Shown here one piece after another: positions 15,556-23,663 of a stretch of DNA of 64,000 nucleotides. The DNA is from JBKPNJ01 sp963695705 (GTDB lineage Bacteria; Actinomycetota; Actinomycetes; Propionibacteriales; Nocardioidaceae): positions 620,001 to 684,000 of the forward strand of contig CAVOHB010000009.1 of NCBI GenBank assembly GCA_963695705.1, given 5' to 3'. The notes below the pieces were generated by a model that was not told the origin of the DNA, searched no databases, and saw only the letters and a program-made list of their open reading frames with translations. Numbering within the stretch: position 1 is the first letter of the stretch; each line of letters starts with the position of its first letter. Both the position numbers and the translations under genes were made by a program.

Positions 15556-15996
15556 CTAGAGGGCGGGGGGGCGGCGCTCGTACGGCGTGGACAGCACGAT
15601 CGTGGTACGCGTGGACACGTTGGCCTTCGCCCGGATACGGGCCAGCAGGTTCTCCAGGTCGGTCGGCGTCGCCACCCTGACCTTGAGGATGTAGGACTCG
15701 TCGCCGGCGACGGAGTAGCACGCCTCGATCTCGGCGACCTCGGCGAGCCGCTCGGGAGAGTCGTCCGGCTGCGACGGGTCGATCGGCCGGATCGAGACGA
15801 AGGCGGTCAGCGGCAGGCCCGCCTCGTCGTAGTTGACCGCCACCGAGTAGCCAAGGATGACGCCGCGCTGTTCGAGCCGTTTGACCCGCTGGTGCACCGC
15901 CGACGTGGAGAGGCCGGTCCTCCTGCCGAGATCGGTGAACGACATCCGCCCGTCGCCGGCGAGCAGCTGCACGATCCGACGGTCGAGCTCTTCCAC
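15556..15996 (-). CDS. Lrp/AsnC family transcriptional regulator
   Basis: A 146-residue regulator: an N-terminal winged helix-turn-helix at residues 1-50 (LDRRIVQLLAGDGRMSFTDLGRRTGLSTSAVHQRVKRLE) and a C-terminal RAM/ligand-binding domain (CYSVAGDESYILKVR). Proteins of this family often sense amino acids. With the lysine island 2 kb away, control of kam/kdd genes is a reasonable guess but not shown. The GTG has TAGGGT six bases upstream. 21-bp tandem repeats begin immediately after the stop codon. Confidence 0.9.
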   Translation of the reverse strand: MEELDRRIVQLLAGDGRMSFTDLGRRTGLSTSAVHQRVKRLEQRGVILGYSVAVNYDEAGLPLTAFVSIRPIDPSQPDDSPERLAEVAEIEACYSVAGDESYILKVRVATPTDLENLLARIRAKANVSTRTTIVLSTPYERRPPAL

Positions 15997-16002
15997 GACG
16001 TA

Positions 16003-16008
16003 ACCCTA
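16003..16008 (-). promoter_or_regulatory. -10 hexamer TAGGGT for the Lrp gene
   Basis: Six bases before the GTG start, with no ribosome binding site; a leaderless arrangement. Confidence 0.55.
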
Positions 16009-16031
16009 CTCAACCGCGGCCCGGCCGCTGC

Positions 16032-16953
16032 TCAGCCGAGTGCGCGTACGACCCGCTCGGCGGAGCCACCGAGACCCCAACGCTCGACGAGTGCAGCGAA
16101 CCTGTCCGGGTCCACCGGCACGGATAGTGGCAGGCTCAGGTCCTGATCTGGCAAGTCGATGTCACGTGCCACCTCGACCACCTGCGGAGCCACCGTGAGG
16201 TAGGCCGCGGCCTCCTCGAAGCTTCCCGCGCACGGCCGCCGACATGCCGCTGTCCGGATCAATGGCGGCCTCCAGGATGCCGGACATGTCCCCGTACGTG
16301 CCCAGCAGCGAGGACGCGGTCTTTTCACCGATCCCCGCCACGCCCGGCAGCCCATCGGAGGTGTCACCGCGCATCGTTGCGAACGCGGCGTACTGCTCGG
16401 GCAGGATGCCGTATTTCTTGACGATGTCGCTGTCGGTCAGCCGCTCGTGCCGGCCGACGCCGCGGGCGATGTAGAGCACCCGCACCTGCCTGGCGTCGTC
16501 GACGAGCTGGAACAGGTCACGGTCGCCGGTCACGATGTCGACGGGCATCCGCGCCTTCGTCGCCAACGTGCCGATGACATCGTCGGCCTCGTAGTGGTCC
16601 GCGCCGACGACGGCCAGCCCGAGGGCCGCGAGCACCTCACGGATCACCGGCACCTGTGTCTCCAGCGGATCGGGAGTCACCTCGACGTCGACACCGCCAG
16701 GAACCGGCCGCACCACCCGGTGGGCCTTGTACGACGGGATCAGCTCGACCCGCCACGCCGGCCGCCAGTCGTTGTCCCAGCAGCAGGCTAGATGCGTCGG
16801 CTGGTACTCGTCGACGAGCCTGGTGATGAAGTCCAGCAGCCCCCGCACGGCGTTCACCGGGCTGCCGTCCGGTGCCTGAACGGACTCCGGGATGCCGAAG
16901 TAGGCGCGAAAGTACAGCGAGGCGGTGTCGAGCAGCATCAGGCGCTTGGTCAC
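16032..16953 (-). pseudogene. 5'-3' exonuclease, broken by one extra base
   Basis: A stand-alone homolog of the Pol I 5' nuclease domain, which removes 5' flaps and primers. Residues 1-240 are normal: LLDTASLYFRAYFG, YEADDVIGTLA, VTGDRDLFQLV and the helix-hairpin-helix GDTSDGLPGVAGIGEKTA. After SAAVRGKL the frame fails; removing one base at about 16218 restores EEAAAYLTVAP and about 306 residues, the usual length. Only the C-terminal 65 residues are displaced, so the nuclease core could still be made. Either a sequencing indel or a recent mutation. Divergent from pepE, as in M. tuberculosis (Rv2090/Rv2089c). Confidence 0.85.
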
Positions 16954-16980
16954 GCGTCAGATCCTCGCACGGCCCCGCAC

Positions 16981-16986
16981 TAGGGT
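16981..16986 (+). promoter_or_regulatory. -10 hexamer TAGGGT for pepE
   Basis: Seven bases before the chosen GTG at 16994; this spacing decides between two in-frame GTG codons (16985 overlaps the hexamer). Confidence 0.55.
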
Positions 16987-16993
16987 GACTGAC

Positions 16994-18106
16994 GTGACCA
17001 CCGATGCCGCACGCCGACTGACCCGCACGCAAGAAGCCGCCGGCGGGGCGGGCATCGACGCGCTGCTCATCGGTCCCGGTGCCGACCTGCGCTACCTGAC
17101 CGGCTACGACGCGATCCCGCTGGAGAGGCTCACCTGCCTGGTGCTGCCGAGCAGCGGTGACCCGGTCCTGGTGGTGCCCGCCCTGGAGCGGCCGGCGGCC
17201 ATGGCCTCGCCAGTCGGCGACGCTGGGATGGCCGTGCGGACGTGGGAGGAGACCGACGACCCGTATGCCCTCACCGCCTCGCTGCTGCCCACCGGCGCGA
17301 CGACCGTCGGGCTGGACAACCACATGTGGGCCGAGAAGGTCTTCGCGTTCGCCCACGCTCTGCCCGGGAAGCAGCAGGTCCTCGCCGGCGACGTCCTCGG
17401 CGGCCTACGGATGCGCAAGAGTCCCGACGAGGTGGACGCACTGCGCGACGCAGGACAGGCGATCGACCGGGTGCACGAGCGGATGGGTGAATGGCTGCGA
17501 CCCGGCCGGACCGAACGCGCCGTCGCCCATGACATCGCGGAGGCGATCCTGGACGAGGGACATGTGCGGGTCGACTTCGTCATCGTCGGCTCGGGGCCGA
17601 ACGCCGCATCACCCCACCACGGCGTCTCCGACCGTGAGATTGAGGCCGGCGATCCCGTCGTCGTGGACATCGGCGGCACCACCGCGGCCGGGTACTGCTC
17701 GGACAGCACCCGCAACTATGTCGCCCGCGGTCCGATGCCCGAGGAGTACGCGCGGTACTTCGCGGTCCTTCGTCGCGCGCAGCAGGCGCAGTGCGAACAC
17801 GCCCGACCCGGCGTCACCGCCGAGTCGGTCGACCAGGTGGGCCGGATGATCATCACGGCCGCCGGGTACGGCCCGGCGTTCGTGCACCGGACCGGGCACG
17901 GCATCGGCCTGGAGACCCACGAAGAGCCCTACATCGTTGAGGGCAACCAGCTGCTGCTGGAACCCGGCATGGCGTTCTCGATCGAGCCCGGCATCTATCT
18001 CGCCGGTCGGCACGGGGCCCGGATCGAGGACATCGTGGTGTGCACGACGGACGGCGTCGAGCGGCTCAATCTCAGCTCGCGCGACGCCGTCGTCCTCGAC
18101 GGGTGA
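16994..18106 (+). CDS. pepE: M24 family Xaa-Pro dipeptidase/aminopeptidase
   Basis: A cytosolic dinuclear-metal peptidase that cleaves X-Pro bonds. It has 370 residues: a creatinase-like N-terminal domain (about 1-125) and the pita-bread catalytic domain. Metal ligands are visible as Asp in VVVDIGG and YCSDSTRNY, His in TGHGIGLETHEEPY, Glu in FSIEPGIY and Glu in GARIEDIV. It is divergent from the 5'-3' exonuclease with about 40 bp between starts, sharing the M. tuberculosis Rv2089c/Rv2090 order. It ends 3 bp before the convergent sugC. Confidence 0.92.
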   Translation: MTTDAARRLTRTQEAAGGAGIDALLIGPGADLRYLTGYDAIPLERLTCLVLPSSGDPVLVVPALERPAAMASPVGDAGMAVRTWEETDDPYALTASLLPTGATTVGLDNHMWAEKVFAFAHALPGKQQVLAGDVLGGLRMRKSPDEVDALRDAGQAIDRVHERMGEWLRPGRTERAVAHDIAEAILDEGHVRVDFVIVGSGPNAASPHHGVSDREIEAGDPVVVDIGGTTAAGYCSDSTRNYVARGPMPEEYARYFAVLRRAQQAQCEHARPGVTAESVDQVGRMIITAAGYGPAFVHRTGHGIGLETHEEPYIVEGNQLLLEPGMAFSIEPGIYLAGRHGARIEDIVVCTTDGVERLNLSSRDAVVLDG

Positions 18107-18109
18107 CCC

Positions 18110-19297
18110 CTAGGTCTGCCGCGCGTACCTGCCTGTCCCGAGCGTGAGGTTCTCGCCGCTGGCCGGGTCGAACAGGTGCATCCGGGAAGCATCCACGAAC
18201 AGCTCGGCTGTCTCGCCGTCGCGAACGCGGCTCGCCGCATCCAGCGACACGACGAGCTGGCTGCGCATCGACTCGCCGTCGAGCTCCCGCTCGAGCTCGG
18301 TGAGCTGCCGCTGCACGTCCTCCGGCGCTTCGAACGGCACGTACGCGTACTGCTCACTGCCGAGCCACTCGGTCACCTCGATCGTGACGTTGAACGTGGC
18401 GCCGCGCCCGCGCTTGTCCTGGTCGACCAGCGATGCGTCCTCGAAGTGCTCTGGGCGGATGCCGGCGATCAGCAGTCCTTTGTCTTGGACCTTCTCGGCG
18501 ACGTCGTCGGCCAGGTCCAGGGTCAGGAACGGCAGCTCGATCCGGCTGCCGTCGACGGTCGCCGGGAGGAAGTTCATCGGCGGCGAACCGATGAAGCCGG
18601 CGACGAAGAGGTTGACGGGCTGCTCGTAGAGCTCGCGCGGTGTCGCCAGCTGCTCCATCACCCCTCGGCGCAGCACCGCGACGCGGTCCCCCAGCGTCAT
18701 CGCCTCGGTCTGGTCGTGGGTCACGTAGACGGTGGTGATGCCCAGCTTGCGTTGCAGCCTGGAGATCTCGGTGCGCATCTGTCCACGCAGCTTGGCGTCG
18801 AGGTTGGACAGGGGCTCGTCGAACAGGAAGGCCTGGGCCTGTCGTACGATCGCCCGTCCCATCGCCACCCGCTGGCGCTGGCCTCCTGACAGGTTGCCGG
18901 GCTTGCGGTCCAGGTGCTCGTCGAGCTCGAGGGTGCTGGATGCCTCGCGTACCTTGCTGTCGATCTCCTGGTCGCTGAACGACTTGGACAGCCGCAGCGG
19001 GAACGCGATGTTCTCGTAGACGGTCAGGTGCGGATAGAGGGCGTAGTTCTGGAAGACCATCGCCAGGTTGCGCTCGCGCGGTGCCTTGTCGTTGACCCGC
19101 TCGCCTCCGATGACCATGTCACCGGACGTGATGTCCTCGAGCCCGACGATCATCCTCAGCAGCGTCGACTTGCCGCAGCCCGACGGGCCGACCAGGATCA
19201 CGAACTCGCCGTCGGCGACGTCGATGCTGACGTCGTTGACTGCCGGGAAGCCGTCGCCGTACTGCTTGACGATGTTCTTCATCTCAATGGTTGCCAT
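18110..19297 (-). CDS. sugC: sugar ABC transporter ATP-binding protein (SugC/MsmK type)
   Basis: The cytosolic ATPase of a carbohydrate importer, 395 residues. Walker A is GPSGCGKST, the signature is LSGGQRQR, Walker B is FLFDEPLSNLD, and the switch His is in YVTHDQTEA. The C-terminal 150 residues form the MalK-type regulatory (OB/TOBE) domain. It is the last of four genes in the order binding protein, permease, permease, ATPase, the same as lpqY-sugA-sugB-sugC of mycobacteria. It lies 6 bp after the second permease gene. MalK-like ATPases can serve several sugar transporters, so shared use is possible. Confidence 0.88.
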   Translation of the reverse strand: MATIEMKNIVKQYGDGFPAVNDVSIDVADGEFVILVGPSGCGKSTLLRMIVGLEDITSGDMVIGGERVNDKAPRERNLAMVFQNYALYPHLTVYENIAFPLRLSKSFSDQEIDSKVREASSTLELDEHLDRKPGNLSGGQRQRVAMGRAIVRQAQAFLFDEPLSNLDAKLRGQMRTEISRLQRKLGITTVYVTHDQTEAMTLGDRVAVLRRGVMEQLATPRELYEQPVNLFVAGFIGSPPMNFLPATVDGSRIELPFLTLDLADDVAEKVQDKGLLIAGIRPEHFEDASLVDQDKRGRGATFNVTIEVTEWLGSEQYAYVPFEAPEDVQRQLTELERELDGESMRSQLVVSLDAASRVRDGETAELFVDASRMHLFDPASGENLTLGTGRYARQT

Positions 19298-19303
19298 CTG
19301 GCA

Positions 19304-20299
19304 TCAACCCTTCACGGCACCGGACGTCAGTCCGGCGACGATCTTACGCTGGAAAAGCAGGACAAGGATGATGATCGGGATCGTGACGACCACCGCGGCA
19401 GCGGTGATCGCGGCGGTCGGTTGGTCGAACTGTGAGGCGCCGGTGAAGAACGCCAACGACGCAGGCACCGGAAGCGCCGCCTGCGTCGACGCCAGCGAGA
19501 TGCCGAACACGAAGTCGTTCCAGGCGAAGAAGAACGTCAGGATCGCGGCGGTGAAGACACCGGGCGCCGCCAGCGGCACGATCACCTTGCGGAACGCCTG
19601 CCATGTCGTCGCACCGTCTACCTGGGCGGCTTGCTCCATCTCCCACGGGATCTCGCGGAAGAACGCCGAGAGCACCCAGATCGACAGCGGCAGCGTGAAC
19701 GACATGTAAGGGATGATCAGCCCCGGATAGGTGTTGTAGAGGCCGATCGTGCGCCACAGGTCGAAGAGCGGACCGACCAGGGAGACGACAGGGAACATCG
19801 CGATCGCCAGAGCCACCGACAGGACCAGCTTCTTGCCCCTGAACTCCAGCCGGGCGATCGCGTATGCGCAAAGCGTGGCCAGGAACACCGAGATCGTGGT
19901 CGCGACCAGCGAGATCACGAACGAGTTGAGCAGCGCGTGCTGGAACAGCGGGAACTTGAACACCGTCTTGTAGTTGGTCCAGGTCGGGTCCTTTGGCAGG
20001 AACTGATGGGCGGCGATGTCGGTGGCGCCGTTCTTGAACGACACCGAGACGATCCAGGCGATCGGGAAGAGCGCGTAGACCATGATGAGCGCGGCGCCGA
20101 AGAGCGTACCGACCGAGAAGCCCCGATCCTTCGCCGCCAGCCCGAAGCCCAGCAGCCCGATCGCCACGAAAATTGCCGCGATGATGAACCAGAGCCAGGA
20201 GTCGGGAAAGTCGACCCCGAGCAGCCCGTAGAGGCCGACCAGCAACCCGAAGGTGATCGACATCAAGCCTGCCCCGACGGATGGGTTGTTCTTGCGCAT
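19304..20299 (-). CDS. sugB: sugar ABC transporter permease (SugB/MalG type)
   Basis: A 331-residue inner-membrane permease. Two extra hydrophobic segments at about residues 12-62 precede the usual six-helix permease core. The EAA loop that contacts the ATPase is EQAAQVDGATTWQAFRKVIVPLAAPG. It ends in KIVAGLTSGAVKG, a typical MalG-like tail. It overlaps sugA by one base (TGATG) and is followed by sugC. Trehalose as substrate is inferred from the LpqY-like binding protein. Confidence 0.88.
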   Translation of the reverse strand: MRKNNPSVGAGLMSITFGLLVGLYGLLGVDFPDSWLWFIIAAIFVAIGLLGFGLAAKDRGFSVGTLFGAALIMVYALFPIAWIVSVSFKNGATDIAAHQFLPKDPTWTNYKTVFKFPLFQHALLNSFVISLVATTISVFLATLCAYAIARLEFRGKKLVLSVALAIAMFPVVSLVGPLFDLWRTIGLYNTYPGLIIPYMSFTLPLSIWVLSAFFREIPWEMEQAAQVDGATTWQAFRKVIVPLAAPGVFTAAILTFFFAWNDFVFGISLASTQAALPVPASLAFFTGASQFDQPTAAITAAAVVVTIPIIILVLLFQRKIVAGLTSGAVKG

Positions 20300-21231
20300 C
20301 AGCTTCCACCCCTCGCCTGCGACAGGTCGACCTTGAACAGCCTGATGAACGTGAACGCGATCAGCACGACCGACAAGAACAGCAGCACCGACAGGGCCGA
20401 CCCGAGTCCGAGCTCGACCCGCCCGATCATCTGGTTATACGTGAGCATCGACACCGTTTCGGTGTTGTTGGCTCCCTTGGTCATGATGAAGACGTTGTCG
20501 AACACCCGGAAGGCGTCGAGCGTACGGAACAGCACGGCGACCATGATCGCCGCCTTCATGTTCGGGATCGTGACCTTGAACAGACGCTGGCTCCAGGTTG
20601 CACCGTCGACCTTGGCCGCCTCCTGAAGGTCCTCCGACACCTGGGCCAGGCCGGCCAGGAGCAGCAGCGACATGAACGGAGTGGTCTTCCAGATCTCAGA
20701 AACGCAGATGACGGTCAGGGCCGACCACCTGCCACCGAACCAGTCATAGTCGCCGAGGTGCAACCAGCTGTTGATGAACCCCGAGTCGAGCGCGAACATG
20801 TACTGCCATGCGAACGCCGAGACCACGGTGATGATGCCGTAGGGGATCAGGATCGAGGTACGCACGACTCCGCGGCCGAAGATGATGCGGTGCATCACCA
20901 TCGCGAAACCGAACCCGATCACGAGCTCCACGGCCACCGTCACGACGGTGATGACGACCGTGGTGAGGACATCGCCCCACCACTTGCTGTCCGACAGCAC
21001 GGTGACGTAGTTGTCAATACCGATGAATGTGCGTCCGGCCGGGTCGGTGAGCCGGTACTGGTACAGGGACAGGTAGACCGCGCGAATCATCGGCCACGCC
21101 GTCACCGCCAGCATCACGAACAGGGCGGGACCGGCGAGCATCCAGCCCAACCGGTTTTCAGCCTTCGTGCGGTCAGATCGCCCGCCGGCCGGGGTCTTGG
21201 TGTGCTTGGCCGGGGCCGTTGTGGTTGCCAT
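20299..21231 (-). CDS. sugA: sugar ABC transporter permease (SugA/MalF type)
   Basis: A 310-residue permease with about six membrane helices; the first is GWMLAGPALFVMLAVTAWP. The EAA loop is DLQEAAKVDGATWSQRLFKVTIPNMK. The ATG at 21231 was chosen because the polar N-terminal tail (MATTTAPAKHTK) leads directly into helix 1, and the upstream in-frame stretch is low-complexity basic sequence. It lies 16 bp after the binding-protein gene and overlaps the next permease. Confidence 0.88.
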   Translation of the reverse strand: MATTTAPAKHTKTPAGGRSDRTKAENRLGWMLAGPALFVMLAVTAWPMIRAVYLSLYQYRLTDPAGRTFIGIDNYVTVLSDSKWWGDVLTTVVITVVTVAVELVIGFGFAMVMHRIIFGRGVVRTSILIPYGIITVVSAFAWQYMFALDSGFINSWLHLGDYDWFGGRWSALTVICVSEIWKTTPFMSLLLLAGLAQVSEDLQEAAKVDGATWSQRLFKVTIPNMKAAIMVAVLFRTLDAFRVFDNVFIMTKGANNTETVSMLTYNQMIGRVELGLGSALSVLLFLSVVLIAFTFIRLFKVDLSQARGGS

Positions 21232-21247
21232 CAGATGGACCTCCGCA

Positions 21248-22591
21248 TCACAGCAGCGCCTTTCCTTGTAGGACGTCGGTGATGAACGCCGTGGCCTTCG
21301 CGGGCGTCGTGTCAGGGTCCACCGAGGACGGCGGGTGGAAGGACTGGACAAGTGCCTGGCTCACGTCGCTGTAGTACGGCGTAACCGCTCTGGGAGCCGA
21401 GGAGTTGATGCTGTCACGGATCAGAAGAGCCATCGGGAATGCCTTCTGGACCTCCGGGTCGTCATAGACAGCCCCCTTCGCCGCCGGGTTGCCGGCGTTC
21501 AGCATGTACTCCTTCTGGTGCTCTGCGCTCGTGATGCACTTCGCCGCGTCGTATGCCTCGTCGACGTGGTTGCTGTAGGCGCTGACGCCGAGGGCGATTC
21601 CGCCCAGCGGGGGCTTGCTCGGCTTGCCGGCGATGACCTCGGGGTAACGCGTCCAGGCCAGGTCCTTGGCGTCACGCATGGCCTGGGTGCTCGGGTCGGC
21701 GTAGATGTAGGGCCAGATCGCCACGAAGCCACCGTTGGGGCCGGTGAAGCCGGCCAGGGACTCGGTCTCCTCAGCCGTGGACAGGGCCGGGTTGGCGGCC
21801 GGAGAGTTGGCGAGCTTGGAGATCACCTCCGCCGCGGCCTTGCCGGCAGCCGAGTCCACCGTCACCTTCGCGTCGGCTCCAGCCGTGGCATCCGCGAGGA
21901 CGTGACCGCCGGCGGACTCGATCAGCGCGTTGATCCAGACCGCATACCCCTCGTACCTGTCGGCCTGCTCCTCAACCGTGGTGTGCGTCTTGATCGCCGC
22001 GTCGATGATCTGGTCCCAGGTGACGGGCTTGCTCATGTCGAGCCCGGCCTTCTCCGCGACCGACTTGCGGTACCAGAGAAGCTGGGTGTTGGCCCAGAAG
22101 GGCACCGCAGCGAGCTTGCCGTCCCACATCACGTTCGCGACCGGCCCTTTGAGCACGCCGTCGGTGAAGATCTTGGCGTCGGCGTCGCTGATCGGCGCCA
22201 GGAAGCCAGCGTTCGCCGCCTCGGCGACGAACGGCGGGTCCATCGACATGAGGTCGATAGAGGAGTCCTTGGCCGCGAGCCGGCGGATCAGCTGCTCGCG
22301 CTGGTCCGAGGCGCTGTTGGGCAGGAGCTGCACCTGAATCTTGTACTTGCCGCCGGAAGCCTTCGTGCATTCCGCGGCAAGGGTTGCCTGCCCGCCCTTG
22401 CTGGCATCGAGGTTGCCGACGTCGGGGTTGATGTACCACGTCAGTGTCGGTGGACCCGAGTCGCTGCCACAAGCGGCCAGCACGGTCGTGGACACGACCG
22501 CCGCAAGGCCGACGACCGCGGCCCTCCTGAGCCTCCGGCCGACTCCGGTGTTTCGCGCTGCCTGCCTGCTGGCGCCAGATTTCCCGTGCAC
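21248..22591 (-). CDS. lpqY: LpqY-like sugar-binding lipoprotein
   Basis: The extracellular solute-binding lipoprotein of the importer, 447 residues. A twin-Arg/positive N-terminus, a hydrophobic stretch and the lipobox VLAAC put the lipidated Cys at residue 41. It resembles mycobacterial LpqY, the trehalose receptor, across conserved stretches such as REQLIRRLAAKDSSIDLM, WANTQLLWYRKSV and AFPMALLIRDSI. The GTG at 22591 was chosen because GGAGG lies five bases upstream. In mycobacteria this system recycles trehalose released from trehalose mycolates; the substrate here is inferred. Confidence 0.85.
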   Translation of the reverse strand: MHGKSGASRQAARNTGVGRRLRRAAVVGLAAVVSTTVLAACGSDSGPPTLTWYINPDVGNLDASKGGQATLAAECTKASGGKYKIQVQLLPNSASDQREQLIRRLAAKDSSIDLMSMDPPFVAEAANAGFLAPISDADAKIFTDGVLKGPVANVMWDGKLAAVPFWANTQLLWYRKSVAEKAGLDMSKPVTWDQIIDAAIKTHTTVEEQADRYEGYAVWINALIESAGGHVLADATAGADAKVTVDSAAGKAAAEVISKLANSPAANPALSTAEETESLAGFTGPNGGFVAIWPYIYADPSTQAMRDAKDLAWTRYPEVIAGKPSKPPLGGIALGVSAYSNHVDEAYDAAKCITSAEHQKEYMLNAGNPAAKGAVYDDPEVQKAFPMALLIRDSINSSAPRAVTPYYSDVSQALVQSFHPPSSVDPDTTPAKATAFITDVLQGKALL

Positions 22592-22802
22592 CGTTGCCTC
22601 CAAGCCCTCGAGAGGAAGAACACCGTCGTTCGCGGCCTGAGATCTCGACCGGCTCGTACCGAACCCGTCGTGTCACATCCTGTCGCGGATTCGCGCTGGC
22701 GCAAGTCCCATGGCGTACGCAAGGTGCGTGTCGCACGATCTCACGGTCACCGGTCGGTCGGCCGCCCGTCGATCGGTGTCGAGATGTGCCAGTCTGGCGG
22801 GC

Positions 22803-23579
22803 GTGACGGGCGGTAGCGGTGGAGGACGCGCCGACAACTTATTCCCAGTCGAGGCCATCAGCGTGGACGCGCCGCTGCTGGCGGGGTCGATCGTCACGAC
22901 GCAGCGCTGGGAGAACCTCAGTTTCCTGCACTGGCGGGTGGATGCCGAACGGGTCGCGCCACTGCTGCCGCCCGGGACCGTGCCCGACGTCTTCGACGGC
23001 TCTACGTGGGTCGGACTGGTCGCGTTCCGGCTCGTCGGCGCCACCATCGGGCGGGGTCCGGCGGTCCCGTGGCTCGGCAGCTTCCCGGAGAGCAATGTCC
23101 GGCTCTACTCGGTGGACCGATCCGGTCGGCGGGGTGTGGTCTTCTGCTCGTTGGAGTCGGCACGGTTGGCGGTCGTCATCGGTGCCCGCGCCGTCGGCGT
23201 TCCGTACACCTGGGCACGGATGCGGATCCACCGCAGCGCCGACGTTGTGCAGTACTCCACGTCCCGGCGTTGGCCTCGTCCACGCGGCGCTGGCGGGCGG
23301 ATCGTCGTACGCCCGGGCCGTCGCCTTGGCGGCGGGATCGCGCTCGCCGAATTCCTCACCGCCCGGTGGGGCGCGCACGTCTTCCGGTTCGGCCGTCTGT
23401 GGTTCGTGCCGAACCGGCATTCCCGCTGGCCGCTGCATGAGGCGACACTGGTCCGGCTCGAGGACAGCCTGGTCTCCGCAGCGGGACTCCCGGATGTCAC
23501 CGACCAGGCGCCCGAGTCGGTGCTCTGGTCCCCCGGGGTGGAGACGGCGTTCGCACGACCTCGTCTGGTGGAACGCTGA
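22803..23579 (+). CDS. DUF2071 (YqjF-like) protein
   Basis: About 258 residues of the DUF2071 family, whose function is unknown. Family features: an RWENLSFLHWRVDAERVAPLLPPG start, WVGLVAFRLVGA, the SFPESNVRLYSVD turn, and a late FLTARWGAH. There is no signal peptide. The start is uncertain; a GTG at 22803 was used because it begins just ahead of family similarity, but a GTG at 22863 is possible. It is divergent from the lpqY operon and converges on helY across a block of 21-bp repeats. Confidence 0.78.
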   Translation: MTGGSGGGRADNLFPVEAISVDAPLLAGSIVTTQRWENLSFLHWRVDAERVAPLLPPGTVPDVFDGSTWVGLVAFRLVGATIGRGPAVPWLGSFPESNVRLYSVDRSGRRGVVFCSLESARLAVVIGARAVGVPYTWARMRIHRSADVVQYSTSRRWPRPRGAGGRIVVRPGRRLGGGIALAEFLTARWGAHVFRFGRLWFVPNRHSRWPLHEATLVRLEDSLVSAAGLPDVTDQAPESVLWSPGVETAFARPRLVER

Positions 23580-23590
23580 GTGGTCGCGAG

Positions 23591-23650
23591 TGTCGGATCG
23601 CTTGCTACAACTGTCGGATCGCGTGAAATAAGTGTCGGATCGTGGGGGCG
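23591..23650. repeat. 21-bp tandem repeat, locus 2 (3 units)
   Basis: TGTCGG cores at 23591, 23612 and 23633 are exactly 21 bases apart. The block fills most of the 84-bp gap between the convergent DUF2071 and helY genes and ends about 14 bases from the helY stop codon, in the same orientation relative to helY as locus 1 is to lrp. Confidence 0.8.
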
Positions 23651-23663
23651 GGGCGCGGGGGGG

